Shown here: positions 1 through 5,855 of the stretch, piece after piece | How the letters are laid out: every line of letters begins with the position of its first letter | Position numbering within the stretch: the stretch's first letter is position 1 | From: Clostridiales bacterium | GTDB taxonomy: Bacteria > Bacillota > Clostridia > Peptostreptococcales > Anaerovoracaceae | Assembly (NCBI GenBank): GCA_009776955.1 | Contig: WRMW01000004.1 | Coordinates: forward strand, 124,001 to 188,000 | Direction: 5' to 3' | DNA: 64,000 bases | Notes under the pieces: model-generated | What the model saw: only the letters and a program-made list of their open reading frames with translations | The model's database searches: none | What the model was told of the DNA's origin: nothing | Position numbers and translations under genes: made by a program

Positions 1-126
1 GGCGGCGCAGGGCTTGGACTCTCGATCGCCAGGCAGATAGCCGAACGTCACGGGGGGTCGCTTGAGGTCTATAGCATCGAGGGCGCCGGAAGCCGCTTTA
101 CGGCGGCCCTGCCGCTGATATCGTAG
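1..126 (+). CDS. Sensor histidine kinase, C-terminal end only (cut by window start)
   Basis: Frame 1 is open from the first base to TAG at 124-126 and encodes the last 41 residues of a protein. It opens with [19 protein letters not shown], the G2 box and following helix of a HATPase_c (GHKL) domain, and goes on to the final strands seen in two-component sensor kinases (a GS-F-A-LP pattern). The kinase would phosphorylate a partner response regulator, presumably encoded to the left of the window. Sensor domain, H-box and ligand are not visible. The family call is firm; the specific role is unknown. Confidence 0.85.
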   Translation, partial: GGAGLGLSIARQIAERHGGSLEVYSIEGAGSRFTAALPLIS

Positions 127-168
127 AGGCCGCCCCAAAAAGCAAACAAAGCCGTAACAAAATTGTTA

Positions 169-197
169 TTGAACTTATGTTCGCACTATTGTACAAT
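169..197 (+). promoter_or_regulatory. Sigma-A type promoter of the radical SAM/DUF4130 operon
   Basis: TTGAAC (169-174) and TACAAT (192-197) are separated by exactly 17 bp, which puts the transcription start near 204 and gives a leader of about 34 nt before the ATG at 238. The -10 lies inside a 14-bp perfect palindrome (186-199). The -35 overlaps the first LexA-type box and the second box covers the predicted start site, so a bound repressor would block the promoter. Confidence 0.75.
171..182 (+). promoter_or_regulatory. LexA (SOS) box 1
   Basis: GAACTTATGTTC is an exact match to the Gram-positive LexA/DinR consensus GAAC-N4-GTTC. It overlaps the -35 hexamer. Its outer ten bases (171-180) form an inverted repeat with 201-210 in box 2. 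Confidence 0.8.
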
Positions 198-198
198 A

Positions 199-210
199 GA
201 ACATAAGTTC
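199..210 (+). promoter_or_regulatory. LexA (SOS) box 2
   Basis: GAACATAAGTTC is a second exact GAAC-N4-GTTC site, centred 28 bp downstream of box 1 and lying over the predicted transcription start. Two perfect boxes around one promoter point to tight SOS repression of the following genes. Confidence 0.8.
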
Positions 211-237
211 GTTATCGTATGTTCGAGAGGGGTTGCT

Positions 238-1716
238 ATGGAGAGCGGGACGTTTGAAAAACTGACGGTACTAGGGGAGAGCGCGAAATATGACGTATCG
301 TGTTCGAGCAGCGGCCACGCACGCGTGAACGTAGGGCGTATCGGGTCGGCGGCGTGCGCGGGCATATGCCACACATGGACATCGGATGGGCGTTGCCTGT
401 CCCTGCTAAAGGTGCTGCTGTCGAACGATTGCGTCTATGACTGCAAGTATTGCGTCAACAGGCGGACGGCGGACGGGGCGCGCAGGACGTTTGAGCCCAA
501 GGAGCTTGCGGAGCTTACCATCGAGTTTTACCGCCGCAATTATATCGAGGGGCTGTTCCTGTCGTCGGCGGTGCTTGTGTCGCCCGACCACACGGCGGAG
601 CGTATGTATGAATGCCTGTGGCTGCTGCGTGAGGTCCATGGCTTTGCAGGCTATATACACGCGAAGATCGTGCCAGGGGTGTCGCCGGAGCTGCTTACGC
701 AGATAGGCTTGGTCGCCGACCGCCTTTCCGTCAATATCGAGATGCCGACTTCGCAGAGCCTGTCGCTGCTTGCGCCTCAAAAGAAGCCGGAGGCGATATT
801 CGCGCCCATGACGCAGATCACGAGGACGCAGATGGAGCAGAGGACGCTAAAAGCCGCCGGGAATATGCAGCGGCTGAGGCCGGCAGGGTACGAGGGCATC
901 GACATGGGCGGGACAGGGCTTTACGTGGGCGAGGGGGCAGGGGGCGAGGCGGGCGCCCTTACGTCGACGCCGCGGAAAACCGGCGGGCATATCGTCAGCG
1001 AAAGCAGGCGCAAGACATGGAACGAAAAATTCGCCCCGGCGGGGCAGACGACGCAGATGCTTATAGGCGCCTCGCCGGAAAGCGACCGCCAGATACTCCA
1101 TATGAGCGAGGCGCTTTACAGACGCTTCACCATGAAGCGGGTGTATTTTTCCGCCTATATCCCTGTGGTGGACGCGCCGGAGCTTCCGTCCCTGCTTTCG
1201 CCGCCGCCGCTACGTCGGGAGCATAGGCTCTACCAGGCGGACTGGCTGCTGAGGTTTTACGGATTCTCGGCGGACGAGATACTTACGGAGACGGAGCCGA
1301 ACCTTGACTACGACCTAGATCCGAAAGTGATATGGGCGTTACGGCATATAGACGCATTCCCGATAGAGGTAAATACGGCGTCCGAGGCGGAGCTGCTTCG
1401 CATCCCAGGCATCGGGAACGTGTCGGCAAGGCGGATACTCCGTCAGCGGAGGGTGCAGAAAGTCCGCTATGAAGACCTGAAAAAGATGGGGGTCGTAATG
1501 AAGCGGGCACGGTATTTCCTGACTTGCGGCGGGAGGTATCACGGCGGCAAGGAGCAAGAGGCGGAGAAGCTGCGGACGGTTTTTATGCTGGAAAGCCGGG
1601 CGGCAGAGGACGCGGCGGCCTTGATGAACCCCGGCACGCTCAACGCCGCCGACATCCGCAGGGCTCTCGGCGGCGGCGAAAAACCGCAGATATCATTATT
1701 CGAGGCATCGCTATGA
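238..1716 (+). CDS. Putative DNA modification/repair radical SAM protein (TIGR03916-like)
   Basis: A 492-residue protein. The radical SAM cluster motif is C65-x3-C69-x2-C72, preceded by a family-typical cysteine stretch (CAGICHTW...GRC). Residues about 374-408 form a helix-hairpin-helix motif (NTASEAELLRIPGIG), a non-specific DNA-binding fold. The family is known for sitting next to a DUF4130 protein and often a uracil-DNA-glycosylase-like domain; its reaction is not established. I chose ATG 238 because the frame's earlier ATG (163) lies upstream of the promoter, while 238 has an AG-rich ribosome site at about 225-230. The last four bases overlap the next gene (ATGA). Two LexA boxes upstream support a role in the DNA damage response. 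Confidence 0.88.
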   Translation: MESGTFEKLTVLGESAKYDVSCSSSGHARVNVGRIGSAACAGICHTWTSDGRCLSLLKVLLSNDCVYDCKYCVNRRTADGARRTFEPKELAELTIEFYRRNYIEGLFLSSAVLVSPDHTAERMYECLWLLREVHGFAGYIHAKIVPGVSPELLTQIGLVADRLSVNIEMPTSQSLSLLAPQKKPEAIFAPMTQITRTQMEQRTLKAAGNMQRLRPAGYEGIDMGGTGLYVGEGAGGEAGALTSTPRKTGGHIVSESRRKTWNEKFAPAGQTTQMLIGASPESDRQILHMSEALYRRFTMKRVYFSAYIPVVDAPELPSLLSPPPLRREHRLYQADWLLRFYGFSADEILTETEPNLDYDLDPKVIWALRHIDAFPIEVNTASEAELLRIPGIGNVSARRILRQRRVQKVRYEDLKKMGVVMKRARYFLTCGGRYHGGKEQEAEKLRTVFMLESRAAEDAAALMNPGTLNAADIRRALGGGEKPQISLFEASL

Positions 1717-2465
1717 ATTATATTTACGACAACACATATGAAGGCTTCCTGACCTGCGCCTACCATCACTGGTACACCGAAAAGGCCGAAGGGATTTTCC
1801 CGGACGAGCTATACCAGCTTGACTTATGTCGCTACGCCATGAGCGTCGAAACGGACGCGGCCAAAGCCGAGCGGGTGCTTGACGCCGTAAACGCAAGGAT
1901 CTCGACTTGGGACGCAGAACGCATCTACAAGGTCTTTTGCTCAAACGAGCCGGAAAAGGAAATGAAGATGCTGCGGTATATAGCGCTTGGCTTCAGGCAC
2001 GGCCCTAAAATCCGCCTTATGCACGGCGACCCGGTCGTGAAAGCGGCAGAGGCGGCGGAGCAGCGCGTAGGGCGTGAGGTGCACCGCCTTTGCGGGCTTG
2101 TCCGCTTCTCGGAAGCAAGGGACGGCATCAGTGGCAACACGCTGCTTTACGCAAAAGTCGAGCTGGACAACGATGTGCTTGAGTTTATCGCGCCTCACTT
2201 TTCCGACCGTTACAAAAGCGAGCCCTTTGTCATCCACGATGTCTCAAGGGGCAAGGGGCTTTTCGCATACGGCGGGGAGTGGGAGGTGATGCCGCTCGAA
2301 GCGGCGCTGCCTATAGAGGCGTCGGAGGACGAGCATGGTTACCGCCTGCTTTGGAAGGGGTACTTCGACGCCATGGGGATACGCGAACGGGCGAACCCCA
2401 AGACGCAGAGGGGCTTTATGCCTGCGCGGTATTGGAAGCATCTGCCGGAGGTAAGCGGGTTGTAG
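1713..2465 (+). CDS. DUF4130 protein, probable DNA metabolism partner of the radical SAM protein (TIGR03915-like)
   Basis: A 250-residue protein starting at the ATG that overlaps the upstream stop codon, so translation is probably coupled. It begins YDNTYEGFLTCAYHHWY and carries RYIALGFRHGP, VGREVHRLCGLVRF and the FVIHDVSRGKGLFAYG stretch, all typical of the family. In many genomes this protein is fused to a uracil-DNA-glycosylase-like domain. Here it stops after the DUF4130 part and no glycosylase gene lies nearby. Its biochemical role is unknown; the link to a radical SAM enzyme and the SOS boxes suggest DNA repair. It ends eight bases from the convergent DUF218 gene. Confidence 0.82.
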   Translation: MNYIYDNTYEGFLTCAYHHWYTEKAEGIFPDELYQLDLCRYAMSVETDAAKAERVLDAVNARISTWDAERIYKVFCSNEPEKEMKMLRYIALGFRHGPKIRLMHGDPVVKAAEAAEQRVGREVHRLCGLVRFSEARDGISGNTLLYAKVELDNDVLEFIAPHFSDRYKSEPFVIHDVSRGKGLFAYGGEWEVMPLEAALPIEASEDEHGYRLLWKGYFDAMGIRERANPKTQRGFMPARYWKHLPEVSGL

Positions 2466-2473
2466 GCGGGCGG

Positions 2474-3217
2474 TCACCCTTGCTGTGTCGATGGGTAAAT
2501 AAGCGGCGTGGGGTCGCCCATCGCCGTCGGCGTGTATCCTACAAGGGAGAGGAAGAAATCCTTGATGCGCGCAGGCACCTCGCGGAGGTCACGCCGCCAC
2601 TGCCCGTGCTGGATATCATCTGCCGCAACGCCATAGACGTCTAGACCCACCTTTTTCGCATTATAGACCGCACGGTAAAGGTGGTAGCGCTGCGTCACTA
2701 TGACCACGCGCTCCGCCTGAAACACCTCCTTGCAGCGTACGGCGCTATAGTACGTGGAAAAGCCTGCGGCGTCCACATAGATATTTGCGTCTGTGATGCC
2801 GATGCCCTCGCCATGCTCAAGCACATAATTCTTCATAATCTGCACTTCGTTGTAGTCGTCGGTCTCGTTGTCGCCAGAAAGCAGCATGATGTCCGAAACG
2901 CCGAGGCCAAAAAGCTCGATGCCCTTGTCAAGCCGATGCGCCAGGATATGGCTCGGCCTCTCCTGCGTCACGGAGGCGCCAAGCACCAGGATGCAGTCCG
3001 TGCCGCTTTCGTATGTGAGCAGGGCGGTATCCTCTGCCGAGACAATGAGCGGCTTCGCCGTCTCGATCACTATAAGGTTGATGCCCACGACAAAAGCAAC
3101 CGCCGCTATTGCGAACACGCATGCCAGCCTCGCCGCTTTTCCTATTCCTCGTTTCTGTTTTTGTTTCAAACTGCCCACGGGGTCGATTTTACCATAATTG
3201 CCAACGTCGCGAGGCAA
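2474..3217 (-). CDS. DUF218 (SanA/YdcF-type) membrane-anchored protein
   Basis: Up to 247 residues: a basic N-terminus, one membrane segment (about residues 28-50, FAIAAVAFVVGINLIVI), then an extracytoplasmic DUF218 domain. Typical motifs are DCILVLGASV, the HRLDKGIELF helix, MLLSGDN, and VVIVTQRYHLYRA near the end. SanA/ElyC relatives act in envelope integrity, but the reaction is not firmly known. The full-length start would be TTG at 3217, without a visible ribosome site; GTG at 3178 is an alternative and keeps the membrane segment. A 15-bp palindrome (3222-3236) sits directly upstream. Confidence 0.75.
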   Translation of the reverse strand: MPRDVGNYGKIDPVGSLKQKQKRGIGKAARLACVFAIAAVAFVVGINLIVIETAKPLIVSAEDTALLTYESGTDCILVLGASVTQERPSHILAHRLDKGIELFGLGVSDIMLLSGDNETDDYNEVQIMKNYVLEHGEGIGITDANIYVDAAGFSTYYSAVRCKEVFQAERVVIVTQRYHLYRAVYNAKKVGLDVYGVAADDIQHGQWRRDLREVPARIKDFFLSLVGYTPTAMGDPTPLIYPSTQQG

Positions 3218-3221
3218 AAGG

Positions 3222-3236
3222 TTAGAGTAACTCTAA
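3222..3236. repeat. 15-bp perfect palindrome upstream of the DUF218 gene
   Basis: TTAGAGT-A-ACTCTAA has 7-bp arms around one base and lies 5 bp before the longest DUF218 reading frame. Its size and place fit a small operator, but I recognise no known consensus. Confidence 0.45.
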
Positions 3237-3237
3237 G

Positions 3238-3257
3238 GCTAAAAGGGCTTTTTTAGC
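3238..3257. repeat. Inverted repeat with T-rich arm
   Basis: GCTAAAA (3238-3244) pairs with TTTTAGC (3251-3257), with GGGCTT between. On the plus strand this gives a short stem with a T-rich 3' arm. It could be a weak terminator or part of the DUF218 leader. No gene on the plus strand clearly needs it. Confidence 0.3.
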
Positions 3258-3333
3258 AAATGCTTCTGCACTGCCACAAGAAAACTATTGAAATTCCAAT
3301 GAAAAGTTTTTCAAAAAATTTTCAAAAAAGGTA

Positions 3334-3364
3334 TTGACCTTGAAGTTGCTTCAACCTTTATTCT
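3334..3364 (+). promoter_or_regulatory. Promoter with MerR-type geometry (19-bp spacer and central dyad)
   Basis: TTGACC (3334-3339) and TATTCT (3359-3364) are 19 bp apart. The spacer contains TTGAAG-TTG-CTTCAA, a perfect 6-bp dyad inside CCTTGAAGTTGCTTCAACC (3338-3356). An overlong 19-bp spacer centred on a dyad is the signature of promoters twisted by MerR-family activators. No merR gene is in the window. The next thing downstream is a hairpin plus T-tract, not a plus-strand gene. Confidence 0.5.
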
Positions 3365-3370
3365 GATATT

Positions 3371-3457
3371 GCAATCAGGTGACGGGCAAAAACCAAAATA
3401 GCTTACCCCTTTCAGCGCCGTGGTAGCCTCCCCCCTCCACGGCGCTCTTGCTTTTTG
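3371..3457 (+). ncRNA. Candidate small RNA between MerR-type promoter and terminator
   Basis: If the promoter at 3334-3364 fires, transcription starts near 3371 and meets a strong hairpin at 3414-3446 followed by a T-rich tract, giving a transcript of about 87 nt. I find no reading frame with a ribosome site in it. I do not recognise a known RNA family. The alternative is an attenuated or read-through leader antisense to the end of the DUF3786 gene. Confidence 0.3.
3414..3457 (+). terminator. Rho-independent terminator, plus-strand direction
   Basis: AGCGCCGTGG (3414-3423) pairs perfectly with CCACGGCGCT (3437-3446) around a 13-nt loop, followed by CTTGCTTTTTG. On the minus strand the same stem is followed by purines, so the terminator works best for plus-strand transcripts, although it also lies directly after the minus-strand DUF3786 stop codon. 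Confidence 0.6.
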
Positions 3458-4072
3458 CTATTTATGACGAAGCTCCTCTTTTTCGATAAGCCCGATCAAG
3501 TGTTCAGCTATATACCACGCTGTCTCGAAGTGTATGTAGTCTAGCGTATTCGCGTCGAAAAGGAATTTGATTCTCGGTTCAAATTCGTCGTCGCCGTCCC
3601 AATACTGGAACACTGTGGGCAAAAACGGAAAAACATCGAAAGCGAACCCCGCATCGGCTTTTGTCGCTTCCCGCCCTCCTAAAATTGTGCATGCGCCCCG
3701 CAATCCTTCAATATCGCCAGAAAGCCTTTTCGCGGCAGAGCCGAATAGGTTTTTCCCTGACGAGCCGAAGTTTGAATGAGGACTCAGGTTTTCAAGCGTC
3801 TGCCACTCGCCCGAAAGAAAGGCCTCTGCCTTGGAGCAGCACAGGACATCGTATATGGACATGGTGGCGTTGAAGCCTGCGGGTGTCCCCGCTGCGCAGC
3901 GAAACACCTTGCCGTTGAGACGGTCGATGCTGTGCCTTTCCTGAAAAAATTCTATATACATATGGGAGTCGTCAGCCTCAAGTCCAAGCCGCGAGATCAT
4001 GGCATCCTGATCCCACTTCACAAACCCAGCCCTTGCGGCCTCTGCCTGTATTGAGTAATTGTTGACATTCAT
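3458..4072 (-). CDS. DUF3786 protein of unknown function
   Basis: A 204-residue soluble protein if it starts at ATG 4072. The C-terminal part has the DUF3786 pattern: a hydrophobic run, then FQYWDGDDEFEPRIKFLFD and the final helices HFETAWYIAEHLIGLIEKE. The family is common in Clostridia and its function is not known. The frame stays open upstream through the tRNA gene, so the start is uncertain: ATG 4072 is only 5 nt after the tRNA CCA end and has no ribosome site. A later start, such as the Met before ISRLGLEADD, is possible. It probably shares the tRNA promoter. Confidence 0.65.
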   Translation of the reverse strand: MNVNNYSIQAEAARAGFVKWDQDAMISRLGLEADDSHMYIEFFQERHSIDRLNGKVFRCAAGTPAGFNATMSIYDVLCCSKAEAFLSGEWQTLENLSPHSNFGSSGKNLFGSAAKRLSGDIEGLRGACTILGGREATKADAGFAFDVFPFLPTVFQYWDGDDEFEPRIKFLFDANTLDYIHFETAWYIAEHLIGLIEKEELRHK

Positions 4073-4077
4073 TTCTA

Positions 4078-4155
4078 TGGCACGCCCGGAGAGATTCGAA
4101 CTCCCGACCCCTTGGTTCGTAGCCAAGTACTCTGATCCAGCTGAGCTACGGGCGC
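4078..4155 (-). tRNA. tRNA-Arg (anticodon ACG)
   Basis: Read on the minus strand, acceptor GCGCCCG (4155-4149) pairs with CGGGCGT (4088-4082). The anticodon stem CTTGG/CCAAG encloses CTACGAA, giving anticodon ACG, read as ICG for CGU/CGC/CGA. The T arm carries GTTCGAATC. The discriminator is G and CCA is encoded (4080-4078). The D arm AGCTCAGCTGGATCAGAG is typical. Confidence 0.95.
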
Positions 4156-4185
4156 ATATATGCCGCAATTTTTGCGACGAATGGG

Positions 4186-4214
4186 ATTATACATCAGGTA
4201 TTAAGATATGTCAA
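4186..4214 (-). promoter_or_regulatory. Perfect consensus promoter of the tRNA-Arg / DUF3786 unit
   Basis: On the minus strand TTGACA (4214-4209), a 17-bp spacer and TATAAT (4191-4186) match the sigma-A consensus exactly. The predicted start is near 4179, leaving about 23 nt before the tRNA. The leader contains the inverted repeat CGCAA/TTGCG. A TATAAT on the plus strand (4234-4239) lies back to back with it and may serve nfeD. Confidence 0.8.
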
Positions 4215-4287
4215 AAACATCGCAAAATATGTGTATAATAAGTGTTGGGAAAATAGAGTGTCAGAATGAAGGAAAGGATATGCATAA

Positions 4288-4746
4288 ATGCTTGAACTGC
4301 TTGCAGCCAATATGATTTTGTTCTGGATCGCCTGCGCGGTTATTTTTGCTGTGCTGGAAGGGTTCGTTTCCGGCTTGTTGACGATATGGTTCACCATCGG
4401 CGGGGCGGCAGCGGCGGCAGCGGCGGCGATGGGCGCGCCCATCCCTGTCCAGATAGTGGCGTTTTTCGCCGTAAGCATCGTGCTGCTTGTCTTTACGAGG
4501 CCTATCCTTATCAAGAGGCTGAAGGTGGGGCGGGAGAAAAACTACACTGAGCAGCTTGAGGGCAAGCCTGGCCTTGTTGTGGAGGAGATAAAGCCCTTTG
4601 ACAGCGGGCAAGTGAAGGTGAACGGCATCGTCTGGACGGCCATCGGCGAGGCGCCCGAATTTTCCGCAAAGAAAGGCGACAGGGTGGAGATAATAAAAGT
4701 CGAGGGCGTCAAGTTGATTGTGAAGGAGGAGAAAAACCATGTTTGA
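4288..4746 (+). CDS. NfeD-like membrane protein
   Basis: A 152-residue protein with hydrophobic segments at about 5-30, 33-50 and 54-70, the second very Ala-rich, then a cytoplasmic OB-fold domain with GKPGLVVEEI, GQVKVNGIVWTA and GDRVEIIKVEGVKLIVK. This is the short NfeD form without the serine protease domain. NfeD proteins work with SPFH proteins, and the next gene is one: its ATG lies 8 bases before this stop. A TATAAT at 4234-4239 may be its -10. Ribosome site: AAGGAAAGGA about 10 bases before the ATG. Confidence 0.88.
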   Translation: MLELLAANMILFWIACAVIFAVLEGFVSGLLTIWFTIGGAAAAAAAAMGAPIPVQIVAFFAVSIVLLVFTRPILIKRLKVGREKNYTEQLEGKPGLVVEEIKPFDSGQVKVNGIVWTAIGEAPEFSAKKGDRVEIIKVEGVKLIVKEEKNHV

Positions 4747-5731
4747 CGTAGCGATTGACCCATCAACAATAGCTCTTATCGTTGTTATTATCATCGCAAT
4801 AATAATTGTATTGAGCAATGTGCGGATAGTGCCGCAGGCACATGCGTTCGTGATTGAGCGACTTGGCGCGTACACGGTGACGTGGCAGGTGGGGCTGCAT
4901 GTCAAGATTCCCGTCATCGACCGCATTGCGAACAAGGTTTCTCTTAAAGAGAATGTGCTAGATTTCCCGCCGCAACCTGTGATAACAAAGGACAATGTGA
5001 CGATAGAGATCGACACGGTCATCTATTACCAGGTGACGGACCCCAAGCTGTTCACATACGGCGTCGAGTACCCGATGGCGGCGATAGAGAACCTGACCGC
5101 CACGACGCTGAGAAATATCATAGGCGACCTTGAACTCGATGAGTCGCTGACGAGCCGCGAGCATATCAACGCACGGATGCGGGACGTGCTGGACGAGGCA
5201 ACAGATGCTTGGGGGGTCAAGATAAACCGCGTGGAAGTGAAGAACATCACGCCGCCACGGGACATACAGACCGCGATGGAGAAGCAGATGAGGGCCGAGC
5301 GCGAACGGCGCGAGGCCATATTGCGCGCCGAGGGCGAGAAGAAGTCGGCGGTGCTTATAGCGGAGGGCGGAAAGCAGGCCCGCATACTTGAGGCCGAGGG
5401 GACGAAGCAGGCGAAGATACTCGAGGCCGAGGCCACCAAGGAACAGCAAGTGCTTGAGGCGAAGGGGCAGGCCGACGCCATCAGGCTCGTGCAGCAGGCG
5501 ACGGCGGACGGCATACGCATGATAGTGGAGTCCGACCCGACGGATCCCGTGCTTGCGCTGAAGAGCCTCGAGGCGTTTGCGAAGGTGGCGAACGGTCGGG
5601 CGACCAAGATAATCATACCGAGCAATATACAGGGGCTTGCGGGGCTTGCGACTTCGGTCACGGAGCTTATACGCACGGACGAAGGGGCGGGCACGTCTGC
5701 CGCGCCCAAGGTGAAGAAGGCTGTCAAGTAG
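4739..5731 (+). CDS. SPFH/band 7 (stomatin/QmcA-type) membrane protein
   Basis: A 330-residue protein. A short N-terminus and one membrane segment (about 10-26) precede the band 7 domain (RIVPQAHAFVIERLGAY, PVITKDNVTIEIDTVIYYQV, TLRNIIGDLELDE). Next comes a long charged helix (about 180-245) with repeated EAEG/EAKG units that forms the stomatin coiled coil, then a short tail. SPFH proteins assemble into rings that organise membrane microdomains; NfeD partners as encoded just upstream are classic companions. The ribosome site GGAGG lies inside the end of nfeD. It is probably not FtsH-linked HflK/C, since there is no hflC next to it. Confidence 0.9.
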   Translation: MFDVAIDPSTIALIVVIIIAIIIVLSNVRIVPQAHAFVIERLGAYTVTWQVGLHVKIPVIDRIANKVSLKENVLDFPPQPVITKDNVTIEIDTVIYYQVTDPKLFTYGVEYPMAAIENLTATTLRNIIGDLELDESLTSREHINARMRDVLDEATDAWGVKINRVEVKNITPPRDIQTAMEKQMRAERERREAILRAEGEKKSAVLIAEGGKQARILEAEGTKQAKILEAEATKEQQVLEAKGQADAIRLVQQATADGIRMIVESDPTDPVLALKSLEAFAKVANGRATKIIIPSNIQGLAGLATSVTELIRTDEGAGTSAAPKVKKAVK

Positions 5732-5749
5732 CGGGGGAGGTTGCATGCA

Positions 5750-5767
5750 GGTGCATATTTATGCAGC
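5750..5767 (+). promoter_or_regulatory. ARG box 1 (ArgR operator)
   Basis: The core TGCATATTTATGCA (5752-5765) is nearly palindromic and resembles the ArgR/AhrC consensus (TGAAT-W4-ATKCA). With box 2 it forms two 18-bp sites separated by 3 bp (centres 21 bp apart), the classic spacing for one ArgR hexamer. Confidence 0.75.
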
Positions 5768-5770
5768 GGT

Positions 5771-5788
5771 AATGAATATTTATGCAAA
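5771..5788 (+). promoter_or_regulatory. ARG box 2 (ArgR operator)
   Basis: The core TGAATATTTATGCA (5773-5786) is the better ARG box match. It ends 5 bp before the -35 hexamer of the arg operon. A partial third copy, AATATTTATG, overlaps the argC start codon (5849-5858). Confidence 0.78.
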
Positions 5789-5793
5789 AATCG

Positions 5794-5822
5794 TTGACAT
5801 CGCCGCGAATAGGGTGTATAAT
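5794..5822 (+). promoter_or_regulatory. Perfect consensus promoter of argCJBD
   Basis: TTGACA (5794-5799), a 17-bp spacer and TATAAT (5817-5822) are an exact sigma-A consensus, with a predicted start near 5829 and a 27-nt leader. Such a strong promoter needs control, which the two ARG boxes immediately upstream probably supply when arginine is plentiful. Confidence 0.85.
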
Positions 5823-5855
5823 CTTGGATGATTATGCAGTAGCGGAGAAATATTT

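Noticed and set aside
163-237. Extended N-terminus of the radical SAM protein from ATG 163
   Set aside because: The extension spans the promoter and both LexA boxes; its residues do not resemble the family, and ATG 238 has a ribosome site.
4073-4168. N-terminal extension of the DUF3786 protein from ATG 4168
   Set aside because: This stretch is the tRNA-Arg gene read in frame (GSEYLATNQGVGSSNLSG is a common tRNA translation artefact).
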